64,000 nt of DNA, taken from NCBI GenBank assembly GCA_963811635.1, contig CAWESB010000002.1, forward strand, positions 62,001 to 126,000, read 5' to 3'. Both the position numbers and the translations under genes were made by a program. This DNA comes from JAIBJN01 sp963811635. Lineage in GTDB: Bacteria > Actinomycetota > Thermoleophilia > Gaiellales > Gaiellaceae. The stretch's first letter is position 1. Each line of letters opens with the position of its first letter. The notes under the pieces were generated by a model that was not told where the DNA came from, ran no database searches, and saw only the letters and a list, made by a program, of their open reading frames with translations. Below, piece after piece: positions 1-6,872 of the stretch.

Positions 1-732
1 ACCTGCCACCAGAAGAGGTAGATGTAGAGGATCTCGGAGGGCCGCTCGGCGAATGTGAAGATGCCCTCGAAGACGGCCCGGAGGGCGAACACGACGGCTG
101 CGAGGAGAAGCGGCGCCAGGATGCGGCGCGCCCGCGGCGTCGCCCGGGCCAGCCTGCGTAGGTTGACCCCGATGAAGAGTGTGGCCAGGAGCCCCCAGAC
201 GAAGACGACGAAGGCCTTCTGCAGTTGCACTGCGAGCTCGCCGTTCGGCCAGACGAGCAGGAGGCTCTCGCGCGGAGCGGGATTCATGAAACGAAGCGGC
301 TCGCTCCCGTCGTAGACGAGGAGAATCGCGAGCGGGAAGAGAAGCATCGAGGCATAGCCGACCTTCATGAGTGCCCGCTCGGGGCGCCCGATTACGTGTC
401 CGCTTGGATACGCGAGGACCGAGTGTGCCACCAGCGCGTAGCTCACCTCGCCGAGCGCGAAGAAGACGGTGAAGACGAGCGGATCGTTGCTGTAGCGGAG
501 CTGGCGGAGGAGGAGCGCGATGCCCGCCGCCGCCATCAACGGTCCGAGTCGGTTCTCCGGGCGACGCGCCCAGGCGACAAGGCCGGCGACGAGGAACGCC
601 CAGGCAACAGCCACGATCGCCGTTGCCCGCACGGTCGTCGTCAGAGCTCCGAGGTTGTCCATCTGGAGCCCGATAGGCGACGACGCCGAGGACGAGCCCG
701 GCGACCACCAGGGTGATGCGGGCGGCTCTCAT
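1..732 (-). CDS. Sensor histidine kinase, N-terminal membrane part (partial, probable frameshift)
   Basis: The reading runs off the left edge, so only the multi-helix membrane sensor region is visible, with no kinase core. An ATG at 732 overlaps the stop of the response regulator (ATGA), giving M-R-A-A-R-I-T-L-V-V and one TM helix. After about 23 codons the frame must shift by one base at a CCC run (669-671) to reach the long hydrophobic frame that begins around ATG 662. That frame continues to base 1 with at least five further hydrophobic segments. Coupling to a receiver-only regulator suggests a two-component pair. The kinase assignment is inferred from this context. If no shift exists, the start is ATG 662. 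Confidence 0.6.
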   Translation of the reverse strand, partial: MRAARITLVVAGLVLGVVAYRAPDGQPRSSDDDRAGNGDRGCCLGVPRRRPCRLGASPGEPTRTVDGGGGHRAPPPPAPLQQRSARLHRLLRARRGELRAGGTLGPRVSKRTRNRAPRAGTHEGRLCLDASLPARDSPRLRRERAASFHESRSAREPPARLAERRARSATAEGLRRLRLGAPGHTLHRGQPTQAGPGDAAGAPHPGAASPRSRRVRPPGRLRGHLHIRRAALRDPLHLPLLVAG

Positions 733-1079
733 GGCGCTCGGCCGAGGAGGGCGAGAATCGCCTCGCCCGAGAGCTGTTCCTTCGAGATGAATCCGAGGGC
801 GCCGCTCTCCCGCACGCGGGGTCCGAGATCGACTTGGGCCCGGCTGGAGATGAGCACGACCCGAGTGCGGCTGCCCGCGAGCTCCTTGGCGACCTCGAAG
901 CCGCTCCGGTCCGGAAGCCCGACGTCCAGCAGCATCAACTCCGGCTCAAGCTCCTGGACCAGCTGGAGCGCGGCCCGCGCATCCTGGGCCTCGCCCACGA
1001 CCCGAAAGCCGTCGAGCTCGAGAAGGCGGCGAGCCGAGGCCCGGAACGTCGCGTGATCGTCGACGACGAGCACGGTCAT
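729..1079 (-). CDS. Single-domain response regulator (receiver only)
   Basis: This is a 116-aa receiver domain with no output domain. The acidic pair VVDDH lies near residues 5-9, the phosphoacceptor Asp near 52 in LLDVGLPD, the Ser/Thr switch in LISS near 76-79, and the conserved Lys in FISK near 100. Its stop overlaps the start of the downstream membrane kinase gene, so the two are translationally coupled. An in-frame ATG at 1103 would add 8 residues; I chose ATG 1079 because it begins directly at the conserved beta strand. Without a DNA-binding domain it must act by protein contact or phosphotransfer. Confidence 0.85.
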   Translation of the reverse strand: MTVLVVDDHATFRASARRLLELDGFRVVGEAQDARAALQLVQELEPELMLLDVGLPDRSGFEVAKELAGSRTRVVLISSRAQVDLGPRVRESGALGFISKEQLSGEAILALLGRAP

Positions 1080-1176
1080 CTGAATGTACGGATCGTCACA
1101 CATGGCGGCCGTCACTTCCACCGGCGAGGTGGCCGGCGCAAGGCGCTTCCGCGTCCCAGGCCAGCCGGGTGGACGC

Positions 1177-1206
1177 GGGCGGGGCCGCTGACATCCGGCC
1201 CCGCCC
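1177..1206 (-). terminator. Strong hairpin between secreted protein gene and response regulator
   Basis: An 11-bp perfect GC stem (GGGCGGGGCCG / CGGCCCCGCCC, 1177-1187 with 1196-1206) with an 8-nt loop lies 38 nt downstream of the propeller-like gene on the minus strand. There is no T-run, so it is a probable but unproven terminator. Confidence 0.5.
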
Positions 1207-1243
1207 GAGATCGAGATCAGGGATCCCCCTAACGTTCGCTTCG

Positions 1244-2602
1244 TCAGGGATCGATCAGCTTCAGCACGTCGAAGGCAGCCGTCGAGCAGCGGACGCGGTC
1301 GAAGAAGAAGGTGGTCGTCCCGTCGTCGTTCTCCAGCGCATATGTGTTGAAAGAGTCGCGCCCGGCGCCGACGGCCGCGAGCACCTTGCTCGGCCCGCCC
1401 AAGGGGTGGCGGACGAGCCGGACCGAGGCGCCGCAGCCGCGTCCGCTGCGAACGAAGTACACGGTGCCGTCGCTCGTGACCGAGGGGCCGTACTGCTGCC
1501 GCCGGCCGGGGTTTGGGATCCTGGTCGTCGTCCTCGCCGCGATGTCGTAGAGGAAGACGTCGCACGCGGGCGTGCAGCGGTACCAGACGGCGTAGTTGCC
1601 GCTCACTTGGCCTGATTCCGCGATCGTGCGCCTGCCCCAACGGAGTCTGCCGATCTGACGGGTCTCCCCGGTGACGAGGTTGCGAAGCAGGACGCGGTCG
1701 ACGCGGGCCGCGCTGTTGCTCCGCCCGAACAGGAGCCAATCGCCCGAGACCGTCGGGCGCCATTCCCAGTGCCGCGTGTTGACGCCGGCTGGGGGAGCTG
1801 AGCGTCCGCCGCCCTCGACGTCGTAGAACTGGAGGTTGGACTGCCTGGCGCGAACCTCCTGGTATACGAACGTCTCGCCTTCGAAGCCGCCCGAGAATCC
1901 CTCCGTGCGCGGGCGGTTCACCCGCACCCTCGGCTCACCGGAGCGCTGCATGTAGAGCTGATACCGAGGGCTTCGCCGCGTGGCCTGCGACCAGGCGAGG
2001 TGCTGGGCGTCCGCGGCGGGTAGCGCCTCCTGTGCCCGAGTAGCCCGCACGGCGATCAGCGGGAGCATGGAGCCGTCCAGGTTGAACACCAGGCTGCCGC
2101 CGCTGTCCAGCCCGGCCGCCATGAAGTAGTAGGTCTGGCCCGCGACCACGGGAACGACGACCTGGGATTGAAAGCCGGACCCGGCGTCGTCATTGCAGGC
2201 AAGCTCGGTGAGCGACCCCTGCCCGCCCGTGTAGACGGAGAGCGTCGTGTCGTAGTCGCTCCCGAACGTGTCCGCTGCGATCGTGGTCGAGACCGGCGGC
2301 GTGTACGCGTACCAGACGGACGCCTCGTTGCCGAAGCACGACGGGTCGTCCACAGCCGTTGTCGCATCGACCGTGCTCGTGAGAGCGGCGAACGGACTGC
2401 TCAGGATCACGTCCGCCGCGGCGAACTCATCGTTGGCCGGGGGCACGGCGACAGGCAGGGACTCCTCGGCGCCGACGAATGCCGCCGCCCTTTCGGGTGC
2501 TGCCCCGGGGCGGGCAGCCGGCACCGCATACGCGGTCGATGAGCTCAGAGCGATCGCGAGCGCGACGGCCAAGAGCAGATGGGGTGGGCTGAGAATGCGC
2601 AT
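1244..2602 (-). CDS. Secreted protein: PPC-like beta domain plus TolB/WD40-like propeller
   Basis: The 452-aa product starts with a signal peptide (MRILSPP..AVALAIALSSSTAYA). Residues of about 45-165 resemble a bacterial pre-peptidase C-terminal beta-sandwich (PPANDEFAAADVI; WYAYTPP; YDTTLSVYTGG). From about 170 to the end are repeated strands with W/Y-rich blade motifs (HLAWSQATRRSPRYQLY; VYFVRSGRGCG) as in TolB-like propellers. ATG 2602 is preceded by a perfect AGGAGG five bases upstream. The open frame continues upstream without a stop to a GTG at 2737 that overlaps the stop of the lipoprotein gene and would add a second hydrophobic segment. The ligand is unknown. Confidence 0.7.
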   Translation of the reverse strand: MRILSPPHLLLAVALAIALSSSTAYAVPAARPGAAPERAAAFVGAEESLPVAVPPANDEFAAADVILSSPFAALTSTVDATTAVDDPSCFGNEASVWYAYTPPVSTTIAADTFGSDYDTTLSVYTGGQGSLTELACNDDAGSGFQSQVVVPVVAGQTYYFMAAGLDSGGSLVFNLDGSMLPLIAVRATRAQEALPAADAQHLAWSQATRRSPRYQLYMQRSGEPRVRVNRPRTEGFSGGFEGETFVYQEVRARQSNLQFYDVEGGGRSAPPAGVNTRHWEWRPTVSGDWLLFGRSNSAARVDRVLLRNLVTGETRQIGRLRWGRRTIAESGQVSGNYAVWYRCTPACDVFLYDIAARTTTRIPNPGRRQQYGPSVTSDGTVYFVRSGRGCGASVRLVRHPLGGPSKVLAAVGAGRDSFNTYALENDDGTTTFFFDRVRCSTAAFDVLKLIDP

Positions 2603-2733
2603 CGTTTCCTCCTGGTGCTTCTTCGTGACGATCCACGTCCGCATGCACGCGATGAGCGCGATCGACGCCGCGATCAGGACGTAGACCGCCATGAACTGCA
2701 TGACCTGCTCGCCCGTGATGGATCGGAGCGCCG

Positions 2734-3306
2734 TCACGACCCCACGGTCCTTTCGATCTCCTCCGCCTGCCCGACCGCGCGCTGGAGCTCGTACCGTCCG
2801 TTTGCAGCCGCCTCGGTCGCTGCCTGGAGGGCGTGGTTGAATCGCTCCTCGTCGGGCGAGCCGGCGTAGACGAACCCACCGCGCTCGCTCGAGGCAATCG
2901 CCTGTGCGAGGAACCTGGCGGCCTTCTTCAGGCGTTCGCACGCCCGCTCGGCGAACCGGCTCGCCGGCCCGAACCTCCCCGGGTCACCCGCTCGGTCGAG
3001 CATTCGTGCGCACCCGAGATACAGGCGTGCCTCGCGCCGCATCGTCGAGTGCGTGACGACACCGCCCATGGCGATCTCGTCGTCGAGCCGCTGGCCGTAG
3101 CGTTCGATGTGCTCGAGCCAACGCTGCTCGGCGACGGTGATCGGCTCCGGTTCGGGCTCCGAGTCCGTCGTCGTGGCGTCGATCGTCTTCTGCGTCGCTG
3201 TTGTCGGCGGCGCGCCCTCATCAGTGGGCTCGCTCCCCGAGCCGCACGCAGCGAGGGCGAGCGCAAGCGCGGCCGCGATGGCAGCGATTGCTCCCAAGAA
3301 CCTCAT
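2734..3306 (-). CDS. Putative lipoprotein, function unknown
   Basis: This 190-aa product has a lipoprotein signal ending in a lipobox-like LALAACGSGS. A low-complexity T/E/P linker (about residues 25-60) and an Arg/Ala-rich helical region follow. ATG 3306 has an AAGGAGGAG Shine-Dalgarno. It lies upstream of, and probably in one transcript with, the secreted propeller protein. It is preceded by one copy of a duplicated structured leader. I recognise no family. Confidence 0.7.
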   Translation of the reverse strand: MRFLGAIAAIAAALALALAACGSGSEPTDEGAPPTTATQKTIDATTTDSEPEPEPITVAEQRWLEHIERYGQRLDDEIAMGGVVTHSTMRREARLYLGCARMLDRAGDPGRFGPASRFAERACERLKKAARFLAQAIASSERGGFVYAGSPDEERFNHALQAATEAAANGRYELQRAVGQAEEIERTVGS

Positions 3307-3326
3307 GACTCCTCCTTCGTGGACGT

Positions 3327-3428
3327 GCAGCGGCCGCAGGACGGGCCCTGCGGCCGCGCCTCGGGGCGAACCCCGGTCAGTCCTCGATGCCGACCCCGGA
3401 CTGCTGGCGGCGTCGAGCTGCGAGGCGG
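3327..3428 (-). ncRNA. Candidate structured 5' leader RNA, copy A
   Basis: The leader of the lipoprotein gene matches the leader of the next gene (copy B) over about 100 nt. On the minus strand it can form a closing helix CGCCTC/GAGGCG (3421-3427 region with 3357-3363), a GGGG-UUCG-CCCC hairpin, a GUCC/GGAC helix, and an 11-bp perfect hairpin (3347-3357 with 3330-3340) just upstream of the Shine-Dalgarno. The last hairpin is conserved in copy B with a G-C to G-U change. I could not match it to a riboswitch class that I know. Confidence 0.55.
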
Positions 3429-3523
3429 GGTCGTCGCGCCGGAGGGCCAGCACGACGAACCCCATGGCCTCGCGGGGGAAGCTGCGCGGCGGGCATCCTG
3501 ACCGCATCGGCTCCCCTCCCCTC

Positions 3524-3790
3524 CTACCGAGCGGCCGGGCGGGCCGCATCGTGAGGGGCGATTCGGCGGTGGCGTACGACCAGGGCCGCTCCGACCGCGA
3601 CGATCCCGGCAGCCGCACCGATCCCGATCCCTACGCCGGCGTCGCTCCAGTCAAAGCGCTCGACTTGGGCGGGCGGGGCCAGCGAGGAGGAAGCTCCGTG
3701 ACCTTCGTCGAGAGCGGCCGGGGCAGGCGCCGCTGCAAGCGCGGCTGCGCCAAGCCCGATCGCGAGCGCCTTCGCGGTCTTGCGCTGCAT
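3524..3790 (-). CDS. Small secreted/membrane protein, function unknown
   Basis: The 88-aa protein has a signal-like N-terminus (MQRKTAKALAIGLGAAALAAAPAPA), a short acidic middle, one TM helix near the C-terminus (GVGIGIGAAAGIVAVGAALVV) and a basic tail RHRR. ATG 3790 follows AAAAGGAGG. It shares its leader type with the downstream lipoprotein gene, so the two may respond to the same signal. No homologous family is recognised. Confidence 0.65.
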   Translation of the reverse strand: MQRKTAKALAIGLGAAALAAAPAPAALDEGHGASSSLAPPAQVERFDWSDAGVGIGIGAAAGIVAVGAALVVRHRRIAPHDAARPAAR

Positions 3791-3824
3791 TTTCCGACCT
3801 CCTTTTCTGCGCTCGTAGAACATG

Positions 3825-3925
3825 CAGCGACCGTAGAACGCGGCCTGCGGCCCCGCCTCGGGGCGAACCCCGGTCTGTCCTCGATGCCAACCCGGACTTT
3901 CTGACGGCATCAGGCAGCGAGGCGC
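3825..3925 (-). ncRNA. Candidate structured 5' leader RNA, copy B
   Basis: This is the second copy of the conserved leader, upstream of the small secreted protein. Helices seen on the minus strand are CGCCTC/GAGGCG (3918-3924 with 3854-3860), GATGCC/GGCATC (3906-3911 with 3883-3888), the GGGG-UUCG-CCCC hairpin (3860-3871) and a downstream hairpin (3845-3852 with 3829-3836). The 3' end lies about 35 nt before the start codon, the position expected for a translation-controlling leader. Confidence 0.55.
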
Positions 3926-3985
3926 AATTCGCGTCGTGGCGACCGAGGGCCGGTTTCGCCCAGACTCGTTCGTTCTGCGTGCGGG

Positions 3986-4760
3986 CTAGCGGGCGAGCAG
4001 CGGCGGAAGGTCGGCAATCGAGTCGATGACGGCGTCCGGGCTGCGTGCGCGCGGAGGCAAGCGCCGCCTCGCGGAACTTGCCCGTGCGCACGAGCACGGC
4101 GCGAAGGCCCGCGGCCTTGGCGCCTCCGATGTCGGCCTCGATGTCGTCGCCAACCATGACCGACTCGTCCGGCGCCGCTCCGAGCTCGGCGAGCGCGGCG
4201 TCGAAGTACGCGCGCGTCGGCTTGCCGACGACCTCCGCCTCGACCCCCGCCGCGTACTCGAGCCCGGCGACGAACGCGCCCGAGTCGAGCAGCGACCCGC
4301 GCGAGGTCTGCCACCAGCGGTTCTTGTGCAGGCAGACGAGGCGGGCGCCGCGCTCGAGCTCCGCGAAGGCCCGATTCAGGTTGTCGTAGCTGAAGACCCG
4401 GCCCGTCTCGTCGCTCTCGTCGGCGCCCCCGAGCAGGACGACCTGTGCGTCCTCGTCGACGAGCTCGACCCGCGCGGCGAGATCGTCGCGAACCGCCTCC
4501 ATGGTCAGGGCGAGGACGCGCTTCCCGGCGAGGAGCCCGGCGGCCGCGAACGGCGTGGTCGTGAGCTCGTCGGTGTCGAGCTCGACGCCCAGCCCGCGCA
4601 GCTCGTCGGCGAGCCGTTCGCGCGACCGCGTAGTGTTGTTCGTGACGAAGCGGAGGCGGTGCCCGTCGGCACGCAGAGCGTGGACGGCGTCGCCCGCTCC
4701 CGGCACAGCCTCGCCCGACACGTGCAGGACGCCGTCGATGTCGAGCAGAATCGCCGCCAT
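3986..4760 (-). CDS. HAD-IIA family phosphatase (NagD-like), C-terminal frameshift
   Basis: Motif I is MAAILLDIDGVLHV at the N-terminus, followed by FVTNNTTRSRE (motif II region), the GKPTRAYFDAAL cap/Lys region and GDDIEADIGGAKAAG (motif IV). This is the order of NagD/p-nitrophenyl phosphatase-type enzymes. Near 4046 one extra base breaks the frame; after correction the protein ends D-A-V-I-D-S-I-A-D-L-P-P-L-L-A-R at a TAG (3986), about 257 aa, a normal length. Without correction the frame reads on to 3651. A TAGACT box lies 8 nt before the ATG, so the gene is probably leaderless. It is divergent from arfB. Confidence 0.75.
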
Positions 4761-5172
4761 GCGCCCCGAGTCTATTCGCGTCCACCGCGGGCTGGCGATC
4801 CCCCTCGCCGAGATTCGCCTGCGGACATCGCGGTCGAGTGGGCCGGGCGGCCAGCACGCCCAGAAGACCGAGACCCGGGTCGAGGCGACCTTCGACGTCG
4901 ACGCCTCGGCGACGCTGAGCGACGGCCAGAAGCGTCGGATCCGGGCCAAGGCGGGGCCGGTCGTCCGCGCCGTCGCCCAGGACGAGCGCAGCCAGTGGCG
5001 CAACCGTGAGCTCGCCCTGGAGCGCCTCGCCCAGGCGATCCGCGAGGCGCTGAGGACTCAGCGGCGGCGGCGCGCGACCGCGCCCACGAAGGCCTCGAAG
5101 CAGCGCCGGCTCGACGAGAAGCGCCAGCGCAGCCGCACGAAGCGGCTCCGCCGGCCGCCGCAGGACGACTGA
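4759..5172 (+). CDS. arfB: Peptidyl-tRNA hydrolase ArfB-like (ribosome rescue)
   Basis: The 137-aa protein carries the GGQ motif (SSGPGGQHAQ) near residue 30 and a basic C-terminal tail ending in KRLRRPPQDD. That tail would sit in the mRNA channel of stalled ribosomes. Its length and layout match ArfB/YaeJ. ATG 4759 overlaps, on the other strand, the ATG of the HAD gene. I see no Shine-Dalgarno, and a TATTCG box lies inside the first codons, so the start is less certain than the identity. Confidence 0.85.
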   Translation: MRPESIRVHRGLAIPLAEIRLRTSRSSGPGGQHAQKTETRVEATFDVDASATLSDGQKRRIRAKAGPVVRAVAQDERSQWRNRELALERLAQAIREALRTQRRRRATAPTKASKQRRLDEKRQRSRTKRLRRPPQDD

Positions 5173-5179
5173 TACTCGG

Positions 5180-5208
5180 TTGTCAGCAGAGGGCGGCAGG
5201 TCTACCAT
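5180..5208 (+). promoter_or_regulatory. Sigma-70-type promoter of the first 4-TM gene
   Basis: TTGTCA (5180-5185) and TACCAT (5203-5208) are separated by 17 nt. The ATG follows the -10 by 7 nt, so the transcript should be leaderless. The same CTCGGTTGTCAG block occurs upstream of the paralogous gene at 6117. Confidence 0.7.
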
Positions 5209-5215
5209 CGAGGTC

Positions 5216-5818
5216 ATGCTGCGGCGTCGAGTGGCGTTGCCTGCCCTCCTGGGCGTGCTCGGACTGGTCTGGGCCGGCGTGCACGCGCTAGTACACGATG
5301 CCGTCGCGCAGCCCGTAGCCACCGGCCACGGCGCGGCGCACGGGCGCACGGTCGAGAGTTACTTCGCCTTCCTGCCGACGTCGCTCGCGCTCTGCCTCGC
5401 CCTCGCGCTGGCCATCGCGGCCGGAGCGGCACTGGGCAGGCGCTGGACCGGCTCGCTCGGCCGCTCCGTGTGGCTCTTCGGCATCGTCCCGGTCCTCGGC
5501 TTCGCCCTCGACACGCTGATCGAGCTCCCCGCGAACGACCCGACGCTCTCGGGCACCGTGGTCGTCGCCTTCGAGCTCGTCCCGGTGGTCCTCATCGGGC
5601 TGCTCGTCCAGATCCCGTTCGCCCTGGTCGCGGTCGGGCTCGCGAGCAGGCTTCTCTGGCTCGCCGAAGGGCTCGCGTGGGCGCTCTGCGGGCCTCGTCG
5701 TACCGCCGCGAACCGGACGCCCGGAATGTTTTCGTGGGTGTGGAACACCCACGCCCCGGCTCTCCTCATTGCCGGCTCCTCCCGCTCGCGGGCTCCGCCC
5801 GCGGCCCTCATCGCCTAG
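5216..5818 (+). CDS. Four-TM membrane protein, paralogue 1 (copper-locus associated)
   Basis: The 200-aa product has four hydrophobic segments (about residues 5-20, 48-68, 82-102, 118-150) and a His-rich loop (HALVHDAVAQPVATGHGAAHG). It is clearly related to the next-but-one gene (shared FLPTS.ALC.ALAL, LFG.VPVLGF, LVQIPFALVAVGLA). The C-terminal 35 residues are unrelated and soluble. It sits ahead of copC-copD and ycnI homologues, which suggests a role in copper handling. I do not recognise the family and give no biochemical function. Confidence 0.65.
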   Translation: MLRRRVALPALLGVLGLVWAGVHALVHDAVAQPVATGHGAAHGRTVESYFAFLPTSLALCLALALAIAAGAALGRRWTGSLGRSVWLFGIVPVLGFALDTLIELPANDPTLSGTVVVAFELVPVVLIGLLVQIPFALVAVGLASRLLWLAEGLAWALCGPRRTAANRTPGMFSWVWNTHAPALLIAGSSRSRAPPAALIA

Positions 5819-5994
5819 CTTCCGGAGCGACCCGCGCCCCGGGAGGCGCCGCCCTCGTGCCCACCACCCGCGAGGGCGAATCGCCCCCACCGGCGCTTTT
5901 GCCCAGCTCCGGAACGAGGCCTCCCCTTCGAGTCCGTACGGCATCCGAGACCCAGCTCGATCCCCAATCGGACCGGAGTCGGGAAGCCTCGTGC

Positions 5995-6045
5995 AAGGCC
6001 GGCGCCGTCGTTGCCTCCTGACACCTCCACGACGGCGCCGGCCTT
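5995..6045 (+). terminator. Strong 16-bp hairpin after first 4-TM gene
   Basis: A perfect inverted repeat (AAGGCCGGCGCCGTCG, 5995-6010, with 6030-6045) encloses a 19-nt loop between the two paralogues. There is no long T-run (CTTCTCCTT follows). The 5' arm core GGCCGGCGCCG recurs in the hairpin after the ycnI-like gene. Confidence 0.6.
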
Positions 6046-6076
6046 CTCCTTCGCGTCGACGGCCGTCGGATCTCGG

Positions 6077-6106
6077 TTGTCAGACAAGCCAGATCACCTT
6101 TACGAT
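6077..6106 (+). promoter_or_regulatory. Promoter of the second 4-TM gene
   Basis: TTGTCA (6077-6082), an 18-nt spacer and TACGAT (6101-6106) lie 10 nt before GTG 6117. The upstream words TCTCGGTTGTCAG match the promoter at 5180, so both paralogues probably share a regulator or were duplicated with their promoter. Confidence 0.65.
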
Positions 6107-6116
6107 CGTCGATGCT

Positions 6117-6683
6117 GTGAGGCCCAGACGCCTCCTCGCGCCGGTGCTTCTCGCCCTCTCCGGCCTCGGGTGGGCTGCCGCGCATGCGTTCGCGCACCAG
6201 GCGGTGATGCCCCCTCCGACCGACGGCGAGACGGCCATGCACGGGTACCTCAGCTACCTTCCCACGTCCTTCGCGCTCTGCTTCGCACTTGCGCTACCGC
6301 TCGCGGCCGGCGCCCTGGCCGGGCGGCGCTGGCATGGCGGTTCCGCACGGTCCCTCTGGCTCTTCGGGTTGGTCCCCGTGCTCGGCTTCGTCGGGCACTC
6401 GTTCGCGGAGCCGCTGTTCGGAGGCTCCGGCAACACGCCCTTCGAGCTCGCGCCGATCGTCGTGGTCGGGCTCCTCATCCAGATTCCCTTCGCCCTCGTG
6501 GCGGTCGGGCTCGCGCGTCGCGTCCTCTGGCTCGCCGAGGGCCTCGCCCGCGTCCTTGCAGGGCGGCGCGCGCACGGGGCCCCGCGTCCGTCCCGACACG
6601 AGCTTCCACCGGTCGGCCAGGCCCCGAGCTTCCGGCTCGACCCGGCGCACTCCTCGCGCGGCCCTCCACTGCTCGCTGCCTGA
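6117..6683 (+). CDS. Four-TM membrane protein, paralogue 2
   Basis: This 188-aa protein is aligned over most of its length with the protein at 5216-5818: N-terminal helix, a His-containing loop (AHAFAHQAVMPP), then LSYLPTSFALCFALALP, LFGLVPVLGFVGH and LIQIPFALVAVGLARRVLWLAEGLA. The C-terminal tail is different and Pro/Arg-rich. GTG 6117 is the first start after the -10. Function is unknown; the tandem duplication next to copC-copD suggests metal-related work at the membrane. Confidence 0.65.
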   Translation: MRPRRLLAPVLLALSGLGWAAAHAFAHQAVMPPPTDGETAMHGYLSYLPTSFALCFALALPLAAGALAGRRWHGGSARSLWLFGLVPVLGFVGHSFAEPLFGGSGNTPFELAPIVVVGLLIQIPFALVAVGLARRVLWLAEGLARVLAGRRAHGAPRPSRHELPPVGQAPSFRLDPAHSSRGPPLLAA

Positions 6684-6872
6684 ACCAGGCAATCCGGACC
6701 CGCGTAGTCGGGCGTAGTCCGGACGAGACGAGAGGGGGTGTCCATTGGACCAGGGCTGGGCAGACCTGGGAACGGATGGAGAGGTGTCGGTCGCGTTCGC
6801 CCGAGCGCGCGCGTCGACGTGGCCTCTTCGGTGCACCTCCGTGGACGATTGGGACGCGAGGAGGAGAGGACA

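Noticed and set aside
3327..3925. c-di-GMP-I, TPP, cobalamin or guanidine-I riboswitch
   Set aside because: None of the core conserved words of these classes appears in the two leaders.
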